From an uncultured Moraxella sp. (lineage in GTDB: Bacteria > Pseudomonadota > Gammaproteobacteria > Pseudomonadales > Moraxellaceae), in contig CALTTE010000089.1 of the NCBI GenBank assembly GCA_943908405.1, forward strand, positions 1-5,742: a stretch of DNA of 5,742 nt. Reading direction: 5' to 3'. The translations under genes and the position numbers were made by a program. How positions within the stretch are numbered: the stretch's first letter is position 1; the number at the start of each line of letters is the position of its first letter. This document shows, piece after piece, positions 1 through 5,373 of this stretch. The notes beneath the pieces are model-generated. The model saw only the letters and a program-made list of their open reading frames with translations, ran no database searches and was not told the origin of the DNA.

Positions 1-1281
1 GGCTATAACTATAAACGCCTAGAAAGCACCGAAGCCACCGCCCACTTTAACAAAAAATCCTTACTTAAAAGCACCAATCATTATGAGGTTTTGGCTTATG
101 AACACGCCATCGCCTTTACGGTGGCAAATCTTATGGAGCAAGATTTATTACAAGATACTTATCAGTTAATGCAACAAGCGATTAAAGACGGTTTGCCCTT
201 TCATGAGTTTAAAAAGCAATTAATGCCAAGTTTGACCAAAAAGGGGTGGCTTGCCAAAGGCTTTGCTAATAACGATGGCACATTAGATAAAGCCGCCACC
301 AAAGACTATAAGCAATATTTAGGCAGACGGCTTAAAACCATTTACCATACCAATAAACAAACTGCTTACGCTGCAGGTCGCTGGAGACGTATCCAAGACA
401 GCAAAGAGCATATGCCTTATTTGCAGTATATGCCAAGTCTATCCACCCACCAAAGAGATGACCACAAACAATACTATGGACTAGTACGCCCTATCGATGA
501 CCCCATATGGACTAAGATATACCCACCCAATGGCTTTGGCTGTAAATGCTGGGTTAAACAGTTATCCACCAAGCAAGCCCAAAAAATAGGGATATCAAAA
601 CCCATAGAACTTGAAACTGACACCATCAAAAATCCGCATACAGGGGAGATGATAACAACCACCAAGGGGGTGCATTTTAGTTTTAATCATAACTTTGACC
701 GATTAACGGCATTGATAAGATTGGGGGAGGAGAAGCATGGGGAGGCATTTGGGGAGCGGTTAAAAACTCAATTAACCGATTTTATGCTAGATATGGCAAA
801 AGATAATGGCGTGCCTGTGGCGGACTTTACAGGGATTACAGTGGCTCAAAGTGAAGTGGAGCGTTTATTAATTGATAAGCTAGACAACAAGCCTAAATTA
901 AATGAAGCTCATACAGGGGCAGAATACCAAGTTCATTATGGTGTTCGTCTTGAAAGACCAGAGCCAGTGTTTGACAGTGGTAATCCGCAAGCAGGGTTTG
1001 ATTATTGGGTTACTGATGGTGGTAAGAAATTAGATTTTATGTACACCATGCACGGTTACAATGAATTTAAGGTTGGTAAATTCAATGAGTTTTTTGCCAA
1101 AACTCATGAGCATTGGCAAAAGCAAATTGATGACATTTTGTACCATTTACAAAAAGCTGACATTGTACCACTTGATTTAAGGTATTTAAGCACAGAAAAT
1201 CGTACCAAACTAATCGCTTATGTGCTATCATTAAGCGAGAAGCAGAGAAAACAGATTATTTTAATTGAGGGTAAATTATGA
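1..1281 (+). CDS. MuF-type phage head protein with C-terminal CdiA-like nuclease toxin domain (5' partial)
   Basis: The frame is open from base 1, so the gene starts outside the window; the TTG at 91 is only an internal codon. 426 residues are visible. Residues about 30-190 match the phage Mu gpF / SPP1 gp7 minor head family: a helical part (HAIAFTVANLMEQD), then the core RRLKTIYHTNKQTAYAAGR at about 109-127 and the signature YPPNGFGCKC at 174-183. In phages this protein sits at the portal and helps head assembly. After a linker, residues about 300-426 are not head-protein-like. Their layout (acidic residue in GAEYQ, then GFDYW, KLDF, NEFKVGK, a long helix and a final QIILIEGKL strand) resembles the PD-(D/E)XK-like tRNase domains of CdiA C-termini. 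Known MuF polymorphic toxins of temperate phages have this architecture. The stop overlaps the next gene by 4 bp. The MuF call is firm; the nuclease assignment is an inference from layout without alignment. Confidence 0.85.
   Translation, partial: GYNYKRLESTEATAHFNKKSLLKSTNHYEVLAYEHAIAFTVANLMEQDLLQDTYQLMQQAIKDGLPFHEFKKQLMPSLTKKGWLAKGFANNDGTLDKAATKDYKQYLGRRLKTIYHTNKQTAYAAGRWRRIQDSKEHMPYLQYMPSLSTHQRDDHKQYYGLVRPIDDPIWTKIYPPNGFGCKCWVKQLSTKQAQKIGISKPIELETDTIKNPHTGEMITTTKGVHFSFNHNFDRLTALIRLGEEKHGEAFGERLKTQLTDFMLDMAKDNGVPVADFTGITVAQSEVERLLIDKLDNKPKLNEAHTGAEYQVHYGVRLERPEPVFDSGNPQAGFDYWVTDGGKKLDFMYTMHGYNEFKVGKFNEFFAKTHEHWQKQIDDILYHLQKADIVPLDLRYLSTENRTKLIAYVLSLSEKQRKQIILIEGKL
898..1278 (+). other. Putative nuclease toxin domain of the MuF protein
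   Basis: This marks the C-terminal 127 residues, which have no role in known MuF head proteins. Candidate catalytic residues are E308 (GAEYQ), D334 (GFDYW), D345 (KLDF) and the E-x-K in NEFKVGK (E355, K357), numbered from the first codon in the window. The order acidic residue, short strand with D, strand with D/E, then K is what the PD-(D/E)XK fold and related CDI tRNases show. The C-terminal helix-strand ending (EKQRKQIILIEGKL) also recalls the end of CdiA tRNase domains. The boundary at about 898 is an estimate. Cleavage of tRNA, or any nuclease activity, is not shown by the sequence. Confidence 0.5.
1267..1271 (+). promoter_or_regulatory. Shine-Dalgarno site of the candidate immunity gene
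   Basis: GAGGG lies 6 bases before the ATG at 1278, inside the last codons of the toxin gene. Together with the ATGA overlap it favours 1278 over the internal ATG at 1323 and implies coupled translation of the two genes. Confidence 0.7.
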
Positions 1282-1577
1282 CAGCAACATTATTTGTCAA
1301 TAGTCATAAAAATACATTACCAATGATAAGTACGGATTTGGAGATACTTTACCATGACATTGTACCGACATTAGCAAAGCGAGTGGGCGGTGATTTTTCT
1401 GATGTTGCAGAAGTAAACTTGTGGCAAGAAGCATTACATTTGTCGCATTTATCCGCTGATGATTTTAATTTGGCTTGTGATTTGATCATTAAGTCTTGTA
1501 ACAAACATCAAACCCTACAAAAATACAAGACAAAATTACAAGCACTACTCAAATCCGACCCACGTTATATCATTTGA
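1278..1577 (+). CDS. Candidate immunity protein for the MuF toxin
   Basis: A 99-residue protein with no signal peptide and no membrane segment, so probably cytoplasmic. I do not recognise its family. It looks largely alpha-helical (STDLEILYHDIVPTLAKR, VNLWQEALHLSHL, ADDFNLACDLIIKS, LQKYKTKLQALLK) and has an acidic middle part, which would suit binding a basic nucleic-acid enzyme. Its start ATG overlaps the toxin stop (ATGA) behind a good ribosome site, and a strong terminator follows 11 bases after its stop, so the two genes form the end of one transcription unit. A small gene directly behind a polymorphic toxin, translationally coupled to it, is the classic immunity position. The immunity role is therefore inferred from position and size, not from homology. 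It could instead be an unrelated phage protein of unknown function. Confidence 0.7.
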   Translation: MTATLFVNSHKNTLPMISTDLEILYHDIVPTLAKRVGGDFSDVAEVNLWQEALHLSHLSADDFNLACDLIIKSCNKHQTLQKYKTKLQALLKSDPRYII

Positions 1578-1588
1578 TCTACTTTTTC

Positions 1589-1620
1589 TAATAAAACTCA
1601 CCTTTGGGTGAGTTTTATTA
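1589..1620 (+). terminator. Rho-independent terminator after toxin/immunity pair
   Basis: A perfect 14-bp stem pairs 1589-1602 with 1607-1620 around the 4-base loop TTTG. The upper stem is ACTCACC/GGTGAGT and the lower arm is T-rich (TTTTATTATTT) on the plus strand. The mirror-image A-run and the TTTTT just before it would also let it work from the other side. It closes the unit of the two genes before it. Confidence 0.9.
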
Positions 1621-1647
1621 TTTATGCAAAATATTTTTAAAAAACCA

Positions 1648-1676
1648 TTGCAATAAGTCCTGCATAATATTGTAAT
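1648..1676 (+). promoter_or_regulatory. Promoter of the antirepressor leader RNA
   Basis: TTGCAA at 1648-1653 and TGTAAT at 1671-1676 are separated by 17 bases and resemble sigma-70 -35 and -10 boxes. Transcription would start near 1683, just where the hairpin-rich leader begins, and about 240 bases before the antirepressor ATG. It stands right after the terminator of the previous unit, which fits a new transcription start. Confidence 0.5.
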
Positions 1677-1682
1677 GACAGC

Positions 1683-1910
1683 TAAAAGGCGTAAGAACCT
1701 GATAACAAGCGGACATCCGCACCCGACAGCATAGCGGTATTTTTATGCCAAAAATTTGCCCACCAAGGTCAAATTTATGGTATCATTACCCCCTTATGCC
1801 GACAGGGCGGAGAATACAACACCCAGCAATGGGGAATAATCCCGACCGACTATTAGCGGTTTCTTAATCTGTTGGCACCCTACCTAGGGTTTAACTTAAG
1901 AAACTTTAAC
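1683..1910 (+). ncRNA. Hairpin-rich antirepressor leader, possible C4-type antisense RNA
   Basis: This stretch has no convincing coding frame but a chain of short hairpins: 1709-1720 (GCGG/CCGC), 1729-1748 (GCATA/TATGC), 1752-1776 (AAATTTG/CAAATTT), 1779-1790 (GGTA/TACC), 1832-1843 (GGGA/TCCC) and 1877-1890 (ACCCT/AGGGT). A promoter lies directly upstream and an antirepressor gene start directly downstream. In phages P1, P7 and P4-like elements the same place holds the C4-type antisense RNA, which is cut from the leader and shuts off the antirepressor. The near-repeat GAC..TAGCGGT at about 1725-1738 and 1848-1860 is also notable. The assignment rests on context, hairpins and general resemblance; I could not fold or compare it. 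It may be a nonfunctional remnant, as the gene it would control is broken. Confidence 0.45.
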
Positions 1911-1922
1911 AACAAGACAGCA

Positions 1923-2104
1923 ATGTCAAACCTACCCAGCACCTCTGTGCTTATCCCCACCTTTAACGGTCAAATCGGCGATACGCCACAACTACTGGTC
2001 AATGCCCGTGATTTACACGCTTTTTTGGAAGTTGGTCGTGATTTTTCCAACCGGATTAAGCTCGTATTTTTGATTATGATTTTCAAGAAAATCAAGATTA
2101 TAAT
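1923..2104 (+). pseudogene. AntA-type phage antirepressor, frameshifted and truncated
   Basis: From the ATG at 1923 the protein reads like the N-terminus of AntA/AntB antirepressors: a variable lead, then LLVNARDLHAFLEVGRDFSNRIK, the conserved opening of the AntA domain. At about 2060 the frame is lost. One base later the expected continuation appears as RIFDYDFQENQDYN (2063-2104), matching the family's Y-x-F-x-EN-x-D motif. One missing base, probably in the AAG at 2058-2060 (AAAGCT expected), would restore FSN-x-IK-A-RIFDYDF. A conserved Trp is apparently Arg (CGG for TGG at 2052-2054). Similarity ends at about 2104 and the rest of the gene is gone. Antirepressors inactivate prophage repressors; this copy cannot make a full domain. 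The open frame continuing to 2294 after the shift is a chance reading. Confidence 0.75.
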
Positions 2105-2339
2105 GGGTGGCAATCATGCCGTAATGGCGGCAACCATAAAAGGTGTCCGCCAAATCGGTCTCATAATCGGCTGCATCATAACGCCCATCATCAATAACGC
2201 AATTATCAGTCCAAAGACTTTAAACGTACTTAAAATACGATTGATTCACGTCGCCCGCCATTGCCCTGTGATAAATGGTCTTAGCGTGCCATAAATGATT
2301 AACCCAAACAGCAATACCACCGCCAAGGCTCGCTGTTCT
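2105..2339 (-). pseudogene. Unrecognised protein fragment with internal stop
   Basis: On the minus strand one frame reads as natural protein for 78 codons, broken only by TAA at 2220-2222. The first part (2339-2223) contains GGGIAVWVNHLWHAKTIYHR and ends in NQSYFKYV; after the stop it goes on with SLWTDNCVIDDGRYDAADYE and then TDLADTFYGCRHYGMIATHYN. The mix of W, Y, D, H and C and the codon choice are far more protein-like than the opposite strand, which gives hydrophobic or His/Asn-rich filler. A change of CAA or AAA to TAA would explain the stop. There is no start codon at its beginning (a stop precedes it at 2340-2342), so both ends look cut. I do not recognise the family. The frame stays open on into the antirepressor remnant, but that part is probably antisense. 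Confidence 0.45.
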
Positions 2340-2363
2340 TTAACCAAATAACTAGCTATATGG

Positions 2364-2794
2364 TCACCAGCTACCTGCAGTCATCTGCCCATACATCAAC
2401 AAATCTTTGCGGTCAAGCTCATTAAAATGCTCCCAAGTTGCCCAGCGTGGCACCAGATTTGAATTAGCAATCAGCACACGTGGGGCATTGGCGTGGGTAT
2501 TAAACACCCCAACAGGCTTACCTGATTGGATAAGCAGAGTTTGGTTGTCTTGTAGCTGTGTGAGCGTTTGCAAGATTTTGTCATAACATTCCCAGTTACG
2601 AGCAGCTCGTCCAATGCCCCCATAGACCACAAGGCTTTGCGGGTTTTCGGCAACGTCAGGGTGCAGATTATTTTGGAGCATACGATAAGGGGCTTCGGTC
2701 AGCCAGCTTTTGCAAGTTAAGGTTGTGCCTGTGGGGGCTTTAATGATGCGAGTGGGTCGGTGCGAGTAAATTGGCTCCGAGTAAATTGGCTCAT
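2364..2794 (-). pseudogene. hutU: Urocanate hydratase (HutU) N-terminal fragment
   Basis: HutU turns urocanate into imidazolone propionate, the second step of histidine breakdown, with tightly bound NAD+. Residues from TRIIKAPTGTTLTCKSWLTE through VVYGGIGRAARNWECYD, LLIQSGKPVGVFNTH and APRVLIANSNLVPRWATWEH to LMYGQMTAGSW are unmistakable HutU. The next codon is TGA (2364-2366) where the family continues with IYIG. Only about 130 of the usual 550 or so residues remain, so the active-site cysteine region and most of the NAD+ site are missing. The original start is the ATG at 2794-2792 behind a strong ribosome site, but that frame (MSQFTRSQFTRTDP) leads away from the HutU frame at about 2753: one base is lacking near CCCACTCGC. 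The HutU frame can be read upstream to an ATG at 2888, but those residues are not HutU-like. Truncation plus frameshift make it dead. Confidence 0.9.
2763..2792 (-). repeat. 15-bp tandem duplication at the hutU start
   Basis: CGAGTAAATTGGCTC occurs twice head to tail (2763-2777 and 2778-2792). On the minus strand it repeats the five codons SQFTR right after the start ATG. The duplication keeps frame, so the frameshift just after it is a separate lesion. It looks like replication slippage in a decaying gene. Confidence 0.9.
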
Positions 2795-2801
2795 AGTACA
2801 A

Positions 2802-2808
2802 TCCTTTT
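2802..2808 (-). promoter_or_regulatory. Shine-Dalgarno site fixing the original hutU start
   Basis: Read on the minus strand this is AAAAGGA, 7 bases before the ATG at 2794. It shows that the ancestral start was here and not at the farther ATG at 2888, which supports the reading that the gene is frameshifted. Confidence 0.7.
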
Positions 2809-2832
2809 ATGTCCGTTTGAAAGTTAAAACAA

Positions 2833-2861
2833 ATTACAAAAGCGATAATTTGTATAGACAA
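2833..2861 (-). promoter_or_regulatory. hutU: Promoter of the hutU remnant
   Basis: On the minus strand TTGTCT (2861-2856) and TGTAAT (2838-2833) are 17 bases apart and resemble -35 and -10 boxes. They lie 25 bases before the ribosome site of hutU. The -35 box overlaps the HutC-like operator. The promoter could still be active and transcribe the broken gene. Confidence 0.45.
2850..2861 (-). promoter_or_regulatory. HutC-like operator
   Basis: The near-palindrome TTGTATAGACAA fits the TGTA-N2-TACA pattern bound by HutC, the GntR-family repressor of histidine utilisation in pseudomonads, with one mismatch (GACA for TACA). It overlaps the -35 box of the hutU promoter, the expected place for repression relieved by urocanate. 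No hutC gene is in the window. A short AT-rich match can arise by chance, so this is a context-supported guess. Confidence 0.4.
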
Positions 2862-2885
2862 TTTAACAAAAATTTGGGGGGAATG

Positions 2886-2990
2886 CAATTAAAAGCACTT
2901 AAATCCAGCGATTTTTTAAAAGCAGTTGAAAATAACAATTTTTTGTGTTAATTTAAAAAATTAGCTCAATATTAAGTCAATTAAAAGCAC
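2886..2990. repeat. 13-bp direct repeat pair
   Basis: CAATTAAAAGCAC is found at 2886-2898 and again at 2978-2990, 92 bases apart, with a weaker copy (GAACTAAAAACAC) at 2995-3007. The DNA between is very AT-rich and has no convincing gene. This may be a decayed duplication or a regulator-binding array; nothing further can be said. Confidence 0.5.
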
Positions 2991-3000
2991 AATGGAACTA

Positions 3001-3055
3001 AAAACACTAAAATAGTGTTTTACAGTTTTGTCTGTCAAGTAGGGTCTGACAAAAC
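3001..3055. repeat. Two adjacent inverted repeats before the MFS gene
   Basis: The first is AAAACACTA / TAGTGTTTT (3001-3009 with 3013-3021, loop AAA). The second is GTTTTGTC / GACAAAAC (3025-3032 with 3048-3055), with an alternative inner pairing TGTCA/TGACA. They lie between the hutU remnant and the transporter gene. They may be terminator-like, an operator for the transporter, or the end of a lost mobile element. No clear sigma-70 promoter was found for the transporter in this gap. Confidence 0.5.
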
Positions 3056-3084
3056 AAGAATAATTTTTAAATCAGGCTTAGACA

Positions 3085-4293
3085 ATGAAGCATAGCTATT
3101 TTTATTATTATCAAATGGGTGATATCCTATTTAATGTCGCTATTAAAACCATTGGTATCTTATTTGCTTGGCTGATGATAAATGATTTTGCTTTGATAAA
3201 TCAATTGGGATGGTTTATTGCCATCTCTTGGCTATCACAAGTGATGACGTTGTTGTTATTTAACAAAATTACTCAATTTATCTGTATAAAACATCTTTTG
3301 ATTGGCACTACTATTTCATCGCTCGCACTGTTATCAATACTTCCTTTTTATTTACACAGTGCAATTATGGCTGGTATCGTTTTTATTATTTTGTCATTAT
3401 TTGCTATCATCTTACAACCCATCGGTACAAGCCTAGTTCCCAATCTGTATCAAGAACAAGACTTGTCTTTTGCCTTTAAAATTCGTGGTTTTATTACCTC
3501 TGTCAATATTATTTTATCACCCATTCTCTCAGGCATTGTTATTTATTATTTATCCTATAAAAATATTATTTGGCTTTGTGTTTTATTAAGCCTGATATCT
3601 TTTGTATTATTCGCCCTCATACATTATAAACCCATAAAAAACACAAAAACCACCAACAAAAATTTACTTACTTATTTGTTACGCCACCCCATTGAACGCC
3701 TAACCGTTGGTGTATCCGCCTTAGCCAATATGAGTATCACGCCTATTATTGCTTATATTTTACCCTATAAAGTCAGCAAAATATTTCATCTTGAGGCATT
3801 GTATATTGGCATTGGTGAGGGATTATTTGGCTTGGGTATGCTAATTACCAGCGTGCTTTTAATTCGTCCACTCAATCACGCCTTAGGCATTTATAACAGC
3901 ACCATACTAAGCGTCATCATCGTCTCTTTTGGTATACTGGTGTCTATTATCAGTCCTTATTTTTATGGGCTTTGTTTGGGTATGTTTATGATAGGAATGG
4001 GCGTTGTTATTTTTAATATCAATAGCACAAATATTCGTGCTACTGCCACGCCAGAGTCTATGCGACTTGGCTTTGAATCGTGCTTTTTAATGGTTTGCGT
4101 GATTGGCATACCCATTGGCATAGTATTAACCACCCTAGCACTATCTTATCAATTACTTATTGTATTATACACACTCTTTTCACTGGGTTTATGTGGTTTT
4201 GGTTGGGCAATGAAACGCTCTTTAATAATGAAACAACTGTATCTTTTGCCAAGCGATAAACTTGCCAACCGTTATGGTCGCTATTTGTCATAA
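3085..4293 (+). CDS. Major facilitator superfamily (MFS) transporter
   Basis: A 402-residue, almost wholly hydrophobic protein with about 11-12 membrane spans in two halves, separated by a basic cytoplasmic loop at about 185-205 (HYKPIKNTKTTNKN). Length and layout are those of a secondary MFS carrier in the inner membrane. The loop NINSTNIRATATPESMR at about 311-327 is the counterpart of the N..(Q/I)R..P...R stretch of the drug and siderophore exporter branch (EntS/MefA-like), so export is likelier than uptake, but the substrate is unknown. The usual motif A between spans 2 and 3 is poorly kept (NKITQFICIKH). The ATG at 3085 follows a weak AGG 8 bases upstream and is the first methionine of the frame. 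The gene stands alone, divergent from the hutU remnant and followed 138 bases later by another transporter with its own promoter. Confidence 0.85.
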   Translation: MKHSYFYYYQMGDILFNVAIKTIGILFAWLMINDFALINQLGWFIAISWLSQVMTLLLFNKITQFICIKHLLIGTTISSLALLSILPFYLHSAIMAGIVFIILSLFAIILQPIGTSLVPNLYQEQDLSFAFKIRGFITSVNIILSPILSGIVIYYLSYKNIIWLCVLLSLISFVLFALIHYKPIKNTKTTNKNLLTYLLRHPIERLTVGVSALANMSITPIIAYILPYKVSKIFHLEALYIGIGEGLFGLGMLITSVLLIRPLNHALGIYNSTILSVIIVSFGILVSIISPYFYGLCLGMFMIGMGVVIFNINSTNIRATATPESMRLGFESCFLMVCVIGIPIGIVLTTLALSYQLLIVLYTLFSLGLCGFGWAMKRSLIMKQLYLLPSDKLANRYGRYLS

Positions 4294-4297
4294 ACCC

Positions 4298-4329
4298 ATC
4301 TAATGCTGAACTTAACACTCAGCTTAGAT
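4298..4329 (+). terminator. Hairpin after the MFS gene
   Basis: ATCTAA/TTAGAT and GCTGA/TCAGC form an 11-bp stem (4298-4309 with 4319-4329) with one bulged T and a 9-base loop, 4 bases after the transporter stop. There is no T-run behind it, so it may be only a weak terminator or an mRNA-end stabiliser. Confidence 0.4.
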
Positions 4330-4377
4330 TACCCCAAAAACCTAGTTATCCCAAAAAGCAATTTTTGAAACATTTTG

Positions 4378-4405
4378 TTGCAAATTATGCCAATAAGTGT
4401 ACAAT
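4378..4405 (+). promoter_or_regulatory. Promoter of the EamA transporter gene
   Basis: TTGCAA (4378-4383) and TACAAT (4400-4405) are 16 bases apart and resemble sigma-70 boxes. The start of transcription would be about 20 bases before the ATG at 4432. AAGGA at 4421-4425, 6 bases before the ATG, is a clear ribosome site and settles the start. Confidence 0.6.
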
Positions 4406-4431
4406 AGTACTTTTATTTTTAAGGACAAACT

Positions 4432-5274
4432 ATGCACTTTTTAATAATGAGCATTATTTGTAGCGTTTTGGTATCGGTATTATTAAAACTTGCCCGCCCC
4501 AAAAACATCAATCTAAGCCTTGCCATCACCGTTAATTACGCCGTTTGTGTGCTGGCTACGCTACTGTTTTTACAGCCTGCATTCAATGATGATGCCATCA
4601 AGCAAGGTTTATTATTATTTGTTGCTTTGGGAGTATTATTGCCCAGCATTTTTTTGGTGATGGGTAAGGCGGTACAGCTGGCAGGCATTGTCAAGGCCGA
4701 TACCGCCCAGCGTTTAGCACTTATTATCCCCATTCTTTCTGCTTTTGTATTATTTGGCGAGCAATTAACCAGTGCCAAATTGATTGCGTTGATTTTGGTC
4801 TTTGTGGCAATGGGCTGTCTGCTATACAAAAAAGGTGTGGATAAAACCCCCGCCCATCGTCATACTGCTTTGGCACTGATTGGCGTCTTTGTTGGTTATG
4901 GCGTGATTGATGTTCTTCTTAAGCAATTATCCAAAATGGGCGGGGCGACCAGCGGTAATTTGATTATTAGTTTTGGCTTGGCACTGATTTTTATGCTTGG
5001 GTTTAACTTTTATAAAAAATACCGCTGGGATAAAACCAGTATGATTGGTGGGGTAATCCTTGGGCTGTTAAATTTTGCCAATATTTTTACTTATATTAAC
5101 GCCCATAAAGCAATGAGCGACACCCCAACGCTGGTATTTGCTGGTATGAATATGGGCGTTATTGTGCTTGGTGCGTTAACGGGGCTTTTGGTGTTTAAAG
5201 AGCGGTTAAGTGCCATCAATCTGCTTGGGGTGGTGATTGCATTGATTGCCATTGGACAGTTATATTTACTTTGA
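4432..5274 (+). CDS. EamA/DMT-family inner-membrane transporter
   Basis: 280 residues with about ten membrane spans in two similar halves (about 1-132 and 145-280), the build of the drug/metabolite transporter superfamily. Each half ends with the family pattern of a hydrophobic span, a short loop with FGEQLTSAKLIAL (first half) or FKERLSAINLLGV (second half) and a closing span. The Glu in these loops is the typical EamA residue. The two halves are joined by a basic cytoplasmic loop (YKKGVDKTPAHRHT). Members move amino acids, other metabolites or drugs; the substrate cannot be read from the sequence. The gene has its own promoter and a good ribosome site, so it is probably a single-gene unit. 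It converges with the LrgB-type gene on its right, with 99 bases between the stops. Intact and unremarkable. Confidence 0.88.
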   Translation: MHFLIMSIICSVLVSVLLKLARPKNINLSLAITVNYAVCVLATLLFLQPAFNDDAIKQGLLLFVALGVLLPSIFLVMGKAVQLAGIVKADTAQRLALIIPILSAFVLFGEQLTSAKLIALILVFVAMGCLLYKKGVDKTPAHRHTALALIGVFVGYGVIDVLLKQLSKMGGATSGNLIISFGLALIFMLGFNFYKKYRWDKTSMIGGVILGLLNFANIFTYINAHKAMSDTPTLVFAGMNMGVIVLGALTGLLVFKERLSAINLLGVVIALIAIGQLYLL

Positions 5275-5289
5275 TAAAGACGTCAGCGG

Positions 5290-5325
5290 TGATGGCATTG
5301 AACCACCCAAAAGCCATTGCCATCA
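5290..5325. terminator. Hairpin between convergent genes
   Basis: TGATGGCA (5290-5297) pairs with TGCCATCA (5318-5325) around a 20-base loop. It lies between two convergent stops, where a shared terminator is expected. The loop is long and T-runs are poor, so the call is weak. Confidence 0.35.
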
Positions 5326-5373
5326 ATGACTTTATTGTTCAAATGCGATTTATAAAATCCTATCGCCAAACGC

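Noticed and set aside
474..665. Minus-strand open frame of 63 codons
   Set aside because: It lies wholly inside the MuF domain coding region and has no recognisable protein features.
1721..1850. Possible Ash-like phage protein in the leader region
   Set aside because: The frame carrying HPHPTA and RYFYAKN has internal stops and no clear start, so no protein can be supported.
2105..2294. Plus-strand frame continuing the antirepressor as a 140-residue protein
   Set aside because: After 2060 the residues are hydrophobic filler unlike AntA. The AntA motif continues in another frame and the minus strand reads as better protein beyond 2104.
2331..2347. CGCTGTTCTTTAACCAA, similar to the boxA element of rRNA leaders
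   Set aside because: No rRNA or antitermination context is present, and it lies at the edge of a decayed coding fragment.
2471..2653. Second minus-strand open frame of 60 codons
   Set aside because: It overlaps the clearly recognisable HutU frame and has no similarity of its own.
2883..2951. Small plus-strand frame starting MQLKALKSSDFLKAVENN behind a run of six G
   Set aside because: Only 22 codons; the G-run sits 1 base from the ATG and is too short to be a convincing phase-variable tract. A similar start (MELKTLK) at 2992 ends after seven codons. No support as a gene.
4536..4829. Minus-strand open frame of 97 codons
   Set aside because: It is antisense to the EamA transporter, with biased composition and no protein-like motifs.
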